Of a stretch of DNA of 64,000 nt, positions 35,273 to 45,291 are shown in pieces. Made by a program: the position numbers and the translations under genes. The notes under the pieces are model-generated. The model did not search any database. It was not told where the DNA came from and saw only the letters and a program-made list of their open reading frames with translations. The number at the start of each line of letters is the position of its first letter. Positions within the stretch are counted from its first letter, which is position 1. The stretch comes from Amphirosellinia nigrospora (Eukaryota > Ascomycota > Sordariomycetes > Xylariales > Xylariaceae): the NCBI GenBank assembly GCA_004123355.1, contig SCHM01000006.1, positions 868,001 through 932,000 on the forward strand. The letters are read 5' to 3'.

Positions 35273-37393
35273 ATGGTCTTACTGGGGGTAAGTCAACATT
35301 TTATTTATTTATTAGATTGCTACTATCTATATCCATACATCTGACGAAATGGATGAATGGGTACTCAATTGTCTTCAATCTCCAGGTTTTCGATCTCGGA
35401 AACGGGTGCAGCCGAAACGCGATCGATTCCGGAATGGTCGACGAAGCACTTCGAGGCCACCGGTCGGCCCTTGCGCATCGCCGATCGACCAGGCCAATTG
35501 TGGTATCGGAACATCACCGCGAAAAGGAGGCCGAAATCAAGACTAGTAAGCAATTGAGATGTGCAGTGTGAGGCTACGAGACATTCGCTGACGATGCTAC
35601 AGAATCCCTGGTTCTCACCCTAGGGAAAAACGGTTCAGTAAGCATTCATTTCATCGCAATTTACTCATCCTCATTCATAAGCAGCCGCAGTTGGTTGAAT
35701 TGAGACGATGAAGCTATTGAATGCGCGTGAGATCACTTACTAACATCTCACTCTCACAGTGGAAAGGATACTCTACCTCCTACGCATGAACATACAGCTA
35801 TTATTTGTCTTTGACGGTCCAAATAGACCCCCAAAAATGGCCGGTAGAGACAGTTACAGCGAGTCAAACATAAGACTCCTGAAAGAACTTCTGGATCAGC
35901 TCGGTGTCCCACGCCATGAAGCCCCAGGCGAGTCAGCGGCAGAGTGTGTCCGGCTCCATGATCGGGGTTATAGATGCCATATGGACAGACAACACGGACA
36001 TACTCATGTTCGGCGGAAGCCCGACACTGGTGCAGTTTCATAAGAAGCCGGAGGGCGACCAGTTCAGGAACTCAAGCACGGTAGTCGTCTCTCAGTCGCC
36101 CAGATGGGCGCGCGCATGAACTTGACGAGGGAGTGGTTCCTGATGTACGCGACGCTCGTGGGATGCGGCTATACGAGCGGGCTCGACGGGTTCACCGCAA
36201 CCAGGTTCTTCCACTTCGCGCAGCACGGCTGTTTCCAAGCCGCGGCGAACTTACTCGCAGCAGCCGTGGAGACGCCTCTCGTATTAAGTAAATGGCGGAT
36301 CATCGTGAAGAGCATCATCTCCACCACCTTTGCCGAAGCAGACTGCGTCGCACTACCGCCCAAGACATTTCCGGATTTGAACGTCCTGAAGGGCTGCGCA
36401 CACCCAGCCGTCTCATCAGACGAGGATCTCCTAGACCTCCCCTGTCTGCGCGACGGCTGGTTCCGGCCCTACGGACCCGACATGCTGTCCCGGTATCGCT
36501 TCCTCCTGAGCAACTTCAACACGCAGATCCACGAGAGCTGGATCGCGCGCGACCTGGTGCCCAGAACTCAACCACCGCCTGCGGGAGACGGCCGCGGCTC
36601 GGAGGAGCAGGCGGCGAACCGGAAGCGGTTCGGGATCGAGACGAAGCGGAAACGCAAGGACACGCCGGGCAACCCAATCATCGTAGACCCGCTGAAGGTG
36701 ATCCCCGATTGCTGAGCGCGTTCCCCTCCGAGATGTACCGCGTCGTGGGCGGCGTGCGCGTGAAGATCGAGGCCCCGTCTTCCGGCCCGAGGAGATGCAG
36801 TGCTAGACTGCGTGCTGCGATGCGGGCTACCCGAGTCCGCCGTACCAACATCAAAGCCCGCACCGCGCCGCCGCCCGTCGCGGACGCCCATAACCGCAAC
36901 TACGCCGGCAACCCCAGTCCAAGCAAACATCTCCTCCAAGCGGCGGCCACCGGTCCCACCACCGAAGAAAAACGACACCAAGATTTTCCAGGCGACGGCG
37001 GCAACAATAACAACAAACCGACTGGGGGCCGCGAAGCGGTACTTCAGCAATCCGGAGCGACCCCGGCCACAAAAGGGGGCGCTGCCAGTCCTCCCACCCA
37101 TCAACACCCACCTCCCCTTACCCCTCCACAACATCGACACAACCAGCAGTCCGACCTGCATCACCTTCCACGAGGGCCTGACGCTGCCGGGGGAGCTGGA
37201 CTGGCACAACCCGCCGGTATCATCGAGCCCTCTGTCGTTCAGTCCCGTCCCCGTGAGCCGGCGGGCGAGCGCTCTGGCGGGGAAGCTGTCGGGGCCCGAG
37301 TACAGGAAGAGGCAGAGCATAGCGCTGACGCCCGCCGCTGCCCATCATAAAACAGCCGGCGTGGGACCATTCTGCCGTCGTGGACTTGCCTGA
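35273..37393 (+). CDS. XPG/RAD2-family nuclease-like protein
   Basis: Flap-endonuclease superfamily protein of the fungal XPG-like type. The N-terminal XPG domain reads PEWSTKHFEATGRPLRIA, DQAN and WYRNIT, then after an intron ending just before 35760 ILYLLRMNIQLLFVFDGP. The XPG-I domain reads LLDQLGVPRHEAPGESAAEC and GVIDAIWTDNTDILMFGG, followed by the helix-hairpin-helix-like LTREWFLMYATLVGCGYTSG. A basic, Pro-rich tail runs to the TGA at 37391. Metal-ligand positions differ from FEN1/XPG: the second Glu of PGEAEAE is Ala, and TDDSD is TDNTD. At least six one-base frame steps occur (around 35490, 35515, 35525, 35950, 36095, 36705, 36780), so exon limits are approximate and the start at 35273 is tentative. 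Whether it is an active nuclease is open. Confidence 0.75.
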
Positions 37394-38359
37394 CCTGGAG
37401 TGAGATACAAATTCTCGGGTGTTGTATGTTATGATGGGGACAAATAAATAGATGGGTTGGTGGCGGTAAAATGAAATGTTTTTGTTTGTTTGTTGTTTTG
37501 TTTTTTTGGTCTCGGGGATGGGCATACAAATGATTTTTTTAACGGATGGGTGCATACAAACGGCTGGCATAAACAACACTCATTATTAATGTAATTTTGT
37601 ATTAACACTTAGATAGAAGCGAAGATACCCAATACTACACCCACTCAGCAATTGAATCCGTGCACTAGCTATTTTCCCACCGAAACTCACGTACTAAATC
37701 CTATACTACATAAATCAAAAATGAGAAGAAAAATTGTAACTAATCTAACCATTAATTAATTAAGCATTAAAAATCTTTTTGGACTTAATACCTAGCTGTC
37801 CTACGTTGTTGTAAAGATAGTATATTTAATGTGAAACTAGCTAGTGATCGGCTTACTTACTGGGAGATTCTTCAAATCACTACAGGTCTACCAAATCATT
37901 AGGTCTGGTACCCCTGAAAGGTTGTTGAAATTATACGAGAGATCCATTCACCTTGGTGGTCATAAGTGGTGCCCGAGAGCAAACAGTACTTAGAGTGATG
38001 TAGAGCCGGCGGCAATATTTCGTGGTCGTGCACGACCATCATCTCATCTATATTTATGCATTCCGTTTTTGCTGCCAAAACGCCTGCCAATCCGGATATC
38101 TAGCAATATAGAAGTAGTGGGAATAGCCATTTCGCCCTAGCCTTTGGGTATCAATCCACGTGAAATGTTGGTCATTAAAGTACATGAAAACGTTCCACGT
38201 CAGTGATGACGATTTTGGATAGATCTTACAGAACGAGACAGAGCCCACCGTCTTTTCCCCAATGAACGCCAATGTAACCGAGTTTCCATCCCAACATGCA
38301 TTTTCGTACCACATCGTTTTGTTCTTTTGCAGTTACGTCGCCGACTTGCATACGGACGA
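37394..38359. other. Intergenic region between convergent genes
   Basis: About 970 bp between the convergent nuclease and F-box/LRR genes, including T-rich tracts at 37480-37510 and an A/T-rich stretch at 37700-37830. A minus-strand frame at 38054-38314 is noted under findings. Confidence 0.45.
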
Positions 38360-40537
38360 CTAATCAAAGACATCGTCTTCATCGCTATTCCATTCCGTTT
38401 CTGACGCCTCCGGGGAGTCTAGAAAATCATCCATGTCATACTGCCGTTCGGCGGGTCGTTGATTATCGACTTGAATGTCAACAAAATCACAGAGACCGTG
38501 GATGAATTCCTCGTCTCGCACACCTGCCTCCCTGGCGGTCGCAGTCCTGCTCTTGCTTCGACGAGTAACGACATGGCCCAGTGAAAGTTCATCTTCACTA
38601 CTTTCTTCATCATCGGCATCGAACATTGAAGAAGTGGGTTTCAAAGACTTCCGGCTTCTCCGGTCGAGCTTTGCCTGACCAAGATTACGCCTACCTGAGG
38701 AAGATGCCGCGTCTTTATCGGAGACCTTAGAAGATTGATCGATAATTCGCGTACTCCGGCGTGTTGGAGTTGCAGGTTTAAAGATATCGTTTTCATTGGC
38801 GTCATCAGGCTTCATATCATTGCCTCGACTCAGGGTTTTGTGATCCTTGGGAGGGGATGCTTCCTTTTGAAAATCCTTGTCATCTGGTCTGCTAGGGATT
38901 GTCTCATTTCCTGACGTTGACGCCACTCAATGTTGAGAATGACCTTGAACTCTAGCCGTCGAAGGTTAGGTAGTGCCCTGGCATTTTTCACCAAACTACC
39001 GAAAAACATCTCAGCAGCAGCTCGTGACCAGTTACGCATGTGAATGATTTCGATGGATTGAATTGAAGAGGGCCATGTGGGAACTTGATCCACTTCGAGA
39101 AGAGTTGCATATTCGGGCTTGTTATCTGCATAAGATGCATGGTGTCTAAAATAAGACAAATCCATTTCCAGATGAGCAAGATTCGGGCAAGACGTCCCTA
39201 GCACAGGGAGAAACCCTAGGCTAAGAGATTGGCAATGTTTGAGTGTTAGGTGTACTAGGGAATTTCCATGCGACATGAGAAATGCGGACATATCCTCGCT
39301 TGTGATTTCCCAACAATTCACCAGTTCAAGATGCTTCAATGTTTTCGGAAGACGCTCCAACAATGAGCCATTAGCTAAGGTGGACGATTCGATCACAAGA
39401 TGCTGCAAGTCAGGTAGAACAGATATAGATGCAGCGAGATGTGCAATTGCTTGCAAGTCGCTATTATAGGCTTCTTGACTGTTGCGAGCCCTGGCAGAAA
39501 ACTGAGTCATGGATGGAAGCTGATAGTTGACAAAGGCTAGTTTGCGCAGACCTCGAAAGCCAGGCAGCGCATGCATCTCCTGTAAACGATCAAGCGAGAG
39601 ATCCGGGGGACGAGACGAGAGTTCCAACACCAACTTTTCAGGGCGGTTATCGTGGTCTTGTCACCAACTGCAGAGTCTCCGTCCGGAGAGGCTCTACTCC
39701 ATCAAGAAGATCGTCCTTCGAAAACTTCCATCGCAAATTATTTCTAAGGTCTCTGTATGGAGCATCGTCGAGGGATGGTATAACTCAAGGCACGATAATC
39801 GAGGCAGGTTCTTGATGACTTGCGCCAATTGCAACTGCAGTCCGTTTACCTTCCGCGTAAGTAATGCATCAACATCGATACGTAGAATTTCGACCTTAGG
39901 GCGATATCGGATTAATGTCTTCGAAGGAGGAGTGCTAATGTCTTGAGGAACCGCACAAATGTGGTTTGAGGAGAATTAGTATAGGCTCGACGGAATGGAG
40001 GACATTTGTACAACGCAGCCAGGGCCGGTTCGGCCGTAGACCTGCAGGTTCGGGCGCCCGAGATTAAAGTACCCACGGCTTCGGCAAGATCGTCGGCTCG
40101 TGATGCAGGATCGCGAATTGACGCGGCGACAAAGTCGAACACGCGCAACCAAACGTGGTAGGGAGAGTGTGCCATGGATGAGACACCAAGGAGTTATCGA
40201 GGAGGATATCATCTACGGCATTCTTGGCTCGAGCGTGTTGACGACGGAGAAGAGGGGTGTTCCGACAGGTGGCTGGACACACTGCGCTTGATGGGTTTCT
40301 CCGGTTTCGCCGTCGTTACGAGAGCAGTCGCAGCCTTCCGCTTGTTTGGTTGGGGGCGGAGATTCCTAGTCGAGATCCGTCGGTTTGTCTCGATCGGACA
40401 GAGGATGGTGATGTTTGCGTCGGGGAACTAGAGAAATACGCGGCTGTCGAACGTGTCTCGCGCGCTGGTGTTTTAACCTTGGCCTGTCGTGATGGGATAT
40501 CACGAGTGGGCCGCGGCCGGCTGCGAGAATTGACCAT
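38360..40537 (-). CDS. F-box/leucine-rich-repeat protein
   Basis: Fungal F-box protein with LRRs, read from ATG 40537 (MVNSRSRPRPTRD) to the TAG at 38360-38362. A disordered Ser/Pro/Arg-rich N-terminus leads to an F-box-like segment, ILLDNSLVSHPWHTLPYHVW and then LRVFDFVAASIRD. Leucine-rich repeats follow (LKHLELVNCWEITSEDM, LVHLTLKHCQSLSLG, CPNLAHLEMDLSYF, LPNLRRLEFKVIL). The acidic, Ser/Lys-rich tail (RRSTRIIDQSS, SSEDELSLG, EWNSDEDDVFD) looks nuclear. The frame steps near 40360, 40160-40170, 39945, 39690-39700 and 38880-38930, with coherent protein on both sides. It is divergent from SUZ12 over a 1.9-kb region. Probably an SCF adaptor; targets unknown. Confidence 0.75.
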
Positions 40538-42460
40538 CCTTCCTGTCCTGTTCAGCTCGTCATACAACAGATGGCGTGTCTGAACAGGCGCAGGCGCAAG
40601 TGTGGGTGCATGTAGAAGTATTGATACCGATACCCGTGCCCAATGTGAAATCTGAACGTAGAAGGGGTGATCGAGATGACATGGAGACTACCTTATATAG
40701 TGAGTGATTCAAGCTGGATGGGATGGAGTGCAGAACTGTGCAATATACGGTGCTCTGGGGTGTTCATAGCATGCCCGAGAACAGCATATATCAGGTGCAA
40801 GGAAAGTGTGGGAGTGGGAGTGGGAGTGGGATTGGCGGTATTGATCAGATAAACTTTGAAAGAAAGTTAGGAGATTGAGCTTCAGAGAGTTGCATGCGTA
40901 GTGCCGGGAAGTGGAAGTAGGTACACGAGAATGATACGATCGCTCTTACCTACCTAGGTAGACACCGTACCTACCTAGTACAGGTAACCTAAAGTGGGTA
41001 GCTAGGTTCCCCGCCAACAAGCTTTATGGTCAAACATCTAACAATACATGCATGTAGGGAGCGAAGGTAAGGTAGGTAGTAAACCAATCCAGCCTACCTT
41101 CTAACCATGTAGGTACCTTATTACCTATACAGTAGGTAGGTACCTAACCTTATACCTAGAGTGTAGGTAAAGGTAATAAGTAACTAGGTAGGGATAGTTT
41201 TCTGTATTGCAGGGTACTCCTGTTTGGATATCACATAACAAGGCAACTAACCACAAGGCGATAACCACGCCTACCCACTCAAGCCGTTCATGAACTTAAA
41301 AAGAGGTGGTGCAAATCCGATATCATTCTGACAATTATTATATTTTAGCACTTTGGACACGCCTGCCCTCAGAATCTCAAGGACAATCTTAAGCAAACCC
41401 GATACTACCTGCTCGAACTCATAAGTCCCACGCCCTCTGCTGCTGCACGCGCCATTGTGCTGTGTAGGACAAGTAGGGAGATTATAATTATAGACTTGTA
41501 ATTTGTGATACCTGGAGGGTTCTTCACATCAGGGAGGAAGGATAAAAGAAGAGCTTGGCTAATCACATCCTATTCCTTAAACTAACTAACTATCCAAGGC
41601 GCAAACAGGCATGACCATCATTGGCCGTCCCTTCCTTGTCTTCTCCCAATTCGTCAACTAACCCATGTCACATACATGTCCGCACACAAGCCACATGTTA
41701 CTGAGGACTTGGACGCACTAATCGAGCCGCCAAGCCACAACAACTGCCCGCTCGCCCCGCCCATTGGCCCGGAACACCACGAACTGCACCAACAGTTGCA
41801 CTAGCCCCTATCAGCCACGGTACGTGTCGGTTCGCTGTCAGTTGTCAGCCTCTTTCGCATTTCCTGCAACACAACGCCAGCGCCGAAACGCGTCCGTCCG
41901 TTCATTTACTCTGAGCGAGCGCATCCCCAATCCCCCATCACATGCGTTATGACTCTTGTATTTCCTCCCTTTACCCTTTAGTGTATACCATTGAACCTCT
42001 GTATACTCTGCTTCCTTTTCTTTTCCGATTCTAATTGCCATCTGTATAATCCATCTCTTTTCCTTCCTCTCTTGTTGTCACGACGTTTTCTCACTACAAG
42101 CTTGTTCTTGTTTCTCATCCCCCTGGCCTTGTTCTCTCTCTGGCCAATTCACCACAACAGTGCATCTCACTCATCATCTCAGGCTCGTCAACTTAGCAGC
42201 AGCAGATCGGCTATTCGCATCTGGCACGCTCATCAATTATACACAACTGGGCCTCACCATTGGTTTAAGTCGACCTTGTTGCGGTGCACCTATCTCACTA
42301 TGAAGCTTGAGCCTTCCTCGTAATCTATAATTGTTGTGGATGAGGTGGTGGTGACGAACTCTCTCCTCATTCAGTTCGGCAAATAAGACTCAAATCCGTT
42401 ACCCCAAGTCAGGTGGCCGCAGTCTCGTGGCGCGCGCTGCGCCCATGTTCCCTTTCAGAG
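40538..42460. promoter_or_regulatory. Divergent promoter region of F-box/LRR and SUZ12 genes
   Basis: A 1.9-kb gap between divergent genes. It contains a dense array of ACCT/AGGT half-sites (40949-41192), a (GTGGGA)-type run near 40809-40830, and pyrimidine-rich DNA (41990-42190) next to the SUZ12 start, which could be a long 5' untranslated leader. Frames here (for example 41991-42323) are Ser/Leu-rich products of that pyrimidine tract and not convincing proteins. Confidence 0.5.
40949..41192. repeat. Cluster of ACCT/AGGT palindromic half-sites
   Basis: About two dozen ACCT or AGGT tetramers lie within 245 bp, many joined as TACCTACCTAGGTAG or GTAGGTAGGTACCTAACC. They form overlapping short palindromes. 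Read directly; unit spacing is irregular, so it is not a simple microsatellite. Confidence 0.85.
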
Positions 42461-44716
42461 ATGGCGACCGTCTCTCCTTACAAACGCGACTCGCTGCCGT
42501 TTATCCACCGGGCTTGGAAAAAACCGCGTCGAAAATCTACCATACGGCATGGGTATCAAACTATCCACGGCAAATGGTGACACGCCTACCAATGGGGATC
42601 ATCCCCACGACCCCTCAAGCGGCGTCGCGTGACTGAGTCCTCGCCAGAAGCTGCCCGAGCTGTGCCTGGTCGCCTTCTCTCTGAGGTTCCGGATGATGTC
42701 GAAAAGACTCTTCGCATCGAAGTCCTTTCCATCACACGCGTGGACAGCTCAAACCCTAGACCTGCTAACTTACATTATGGCAACGGGTCTCCAGAGAAGA
42801 AGGACATTCCAGTCATCAAGGCCCGCTGTAGGATCTTACTATGTGAGTGGAGTCGACCTGATGTATGTCGGGTGCTGCACTGTGACAGTCAAACATGTAA
42901 CTTTAAAGTTTTTCCGCGACTCTGATGATGTCTGTCGGACGGCTAGGATATATCTACCAACACCCTTCCAGATTCCTTCTGGGAAACTCTTCATTGAGCG
43001 ACCAGAGGGGGGTTTCGGTTTGGGAGACGAGTATCTGGTCCGAGTAGAGATTGAGTCTGCGGGTGACCCAAAATGGCCGCCAATGGACCTCCTTCCCAGG
43101 AAACAGGTCAACGAACCCGAATCTGCTGATCCCCGTCGATGGGTTCTATCAGCACAGATCATCTATGCATTCGACAAGGGGAGAGCATCTGGTGATGTGA
43201 AGATAAGGAAGAAGAAAGACGACCTCCCGCTCGGCTTGGTAATGGACATGGATTTGCGCTGGTCAACTTGCCATGCGGCAGCCAGCTCAGCACGGTTCGG
43301 CGATTCTGTTCCTCCGCCTGATATTAAGACGAACCACATGAATGGAGCCCTAGAACCATTGACAAATGGCCATGTAAATGGGAGGGTTGACAATGCCCCG
43401 AATGACTGCCGAAAGGCAGAAAACGAGGGAAACGGAGGAGCAGATGATGAGGAAGAACATGAGGAGGCAGAGGCCGAGGCCGAGGCAACTACGCCAAGTC
43501 GATCACTGAGAACCAGAGAAAAACAGAATTATAATCTGAAGCTTCTAAGTGATAAAGCTCGTGGGAAGGAAAAGAAGAAGGAAAAGAAGCGCCGCAAGCT
43601 AGCAAATCTGGAGAGAAAGGGCGGTACTGTGACTTGGGCTGTTCCCCTGATAGGAGAGTTCACGCTCGACAACTATCATTGTATTCGATGCTTTGCCACT
43701 CATTCATCCATGCAGTTGCTGCAACAACACTTGGAGGATCACACAGATATTGAGTACAAAGTTGATCCGGTGAACGCCTACATTCGCATTTTCGCACCTG
43801 ACGAAGACGCGCTCCGCTCATCAAACCCGACTTTTCACAGCTTTTCGAGCTTCGATGATCAAGAGTCGGATGCGGAAGGTGACATATCCCGCGAAAGCTA
43901 CCAAAAAGACTTTTGCAGCAAAGGAATAGACCGCTTCAGGTTAGCAGTCACGCATTTGCTTGGTCCACGATTTTTGAGCTAACGAGTAAAACAGCCGTAT
44001 TCAAACAAGCCACGGGATAACAGGCTATTAATACCGTACATAAAGCAGCCCATTTACGATCCCTAAGCAAAGCAGTACTAGAACCAGGCTCGCTTGTTGA
44101 TCCACCGGCAGCCGATGACTCATGGCTTGTACAGAAGCATCGAGATATAATTCGAGACTACAGTGATGTTCTACCAGATGAAAAGGAGTATATCTCGAAT
44201 GGGACGCCTTCGTGAATAAGGAGTGTGTTACTTCGGCACCCCACCTGCAAGAGGTATATATCAAGTTCGTTAAGGACAAGGCCTTCTGGCTTGCAGCATC
44301 ACAAAATCGAATGGCCGAGTGGGCTAAGCATTTAAGCTATCTCAAATTCAGGAATGCTTTAGCTGAAGACACTATTACCGAGGCGTTTGACGTCATGCGT
44401 CGGTCAAAATCCCAGAGGCGACCAGAACAACCAGAGGCCCCCAAAGCCCCATCTCCGAGGGCCGCATACCGAAAATCTGTAGCAGGTTGCCCGGTATGTA
44501 GTCAACCAGTTCGGGGTATCGGGTCCTTGATCTGCTCAAATCTAGTAAGTTGCTTAGCAGAGTCCTAGACCCTCATGTATAGGCACTGACTCCATATAGG
44601 ATTGCAGCAATGGTATGTACCATACCGAATGCATACGGGTCGAAGCAAAGCAACCAGTGGAGAGCCGAGGTTGGCGGTGCAATAAGTGTCATGATGAGCA
44701 GAAGGCCGGTAACTAG
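42461..44716 (+). CDS. SUZ12: SUZ12 homolog, VEFS-box Polycomb PRC2 subunit with C-terminal PHD-like finger
   Basis: Core subunit of the PRC2 complex that deposits H3K27 methylation on facultative heterochromatin. The start is ATG 42461 (MATVSPYKRDSLPFIHRAWKK). The middle part holds a nuclear-type acidic and Lys-rich region (DDEEEHEEAEAEAEA, KEKKKEKKRRKLANLERK), then a zinc finger NYHCIRCFATHSSMQLLQQH with H in LEDHTD. The VEFS box follows from WDAFVNKECV through KFVKDKAFWLAASQNRMAEW to DTITEAFDVMRRS. A Cys/His finger closes it: GCPVCSQPV, LICSN, an intron at 44545-44599, then DCSNGMYHTECI and RCNKCHDEQ before the TAG at 44714. Frame steps occur near 42560, 42620, 42815-42835, 43940-44000 and 44205. 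A spliced intron may account for the one at 43940-44000. Assignment is good. Confidence 0.88.
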
Positions 44717-45291
44717 ATATTCGGCTTCTCCTGGTTGCGGCAGAAGTTGGTCTAGACACTAGCCCATGAACCCCATCGCACAGGGATTATGTGCTAGAAT
44801 TCAACGTAATACACAATCGTGTAGAGATGGTACACGAAGGCTATGAGCTCACGGAGTTAAATTAATGGCAAGCAATTGTAAATATGTAGCACCTACCTAC
44901 CATGGTAACCTAAGGGACGAATGACGAGGGAATCGTTCCGTAGGTTACTAGAAGCTAGTAGTGAAGCTAATAGTGAAGCGAAGCTTTCACGTCACAAAAT
45001 ATAGCAAATAACAGACTATACGCACACTACCATTGCCATCTTGGCATCATTGATTCCATATCAACATTGGTTTGCCAATTTTTATGCTGAGAAGGAAACC
45101 GCCATACATTACCTTTCCTTCATTTCCTTTATAAAACAGAATGGGTGTTTTGTTTACATTAGTTAAACTTTGATATGTTTATTGGTCTATAGTGGGTTTA
45201 TCTGAACATTTGCCAAGCCTTGTGATGCTTCATCCAGCTTTCGTTTCTTGTGCTCAGGCTCAGGTACTGCCTCACTCGAGGCCTCACTCAT
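44717..45291. other. Intergenic region between convergent genes
   Basis: 575 bp between the SUZ12 stop and the transporter stop. It includes a repeated GAAGCTA(A/G)TAGTGAAGC stretch near 44950-44975 and is otherwise featureless. Confidence 0.45.

Noticed and set aside
36292-37350. 352-codon plus-strand frame and a 250-codon minus-strand frame (36568-37320)
   Set aside because: They are GC-rich shadows of the XPG-like gene tail. Only the short piece around 36715-36780 of the plus frame belongs to the protein, by a frame step.
41991-42323. 110-codon Ser/Leu-rich frame upstream of SUZ12
   Set aside because: It comes from a pyrimidine-rich leader, is of low complexity and resembles no protein; more likely 5' untranslated or promoter DNA.
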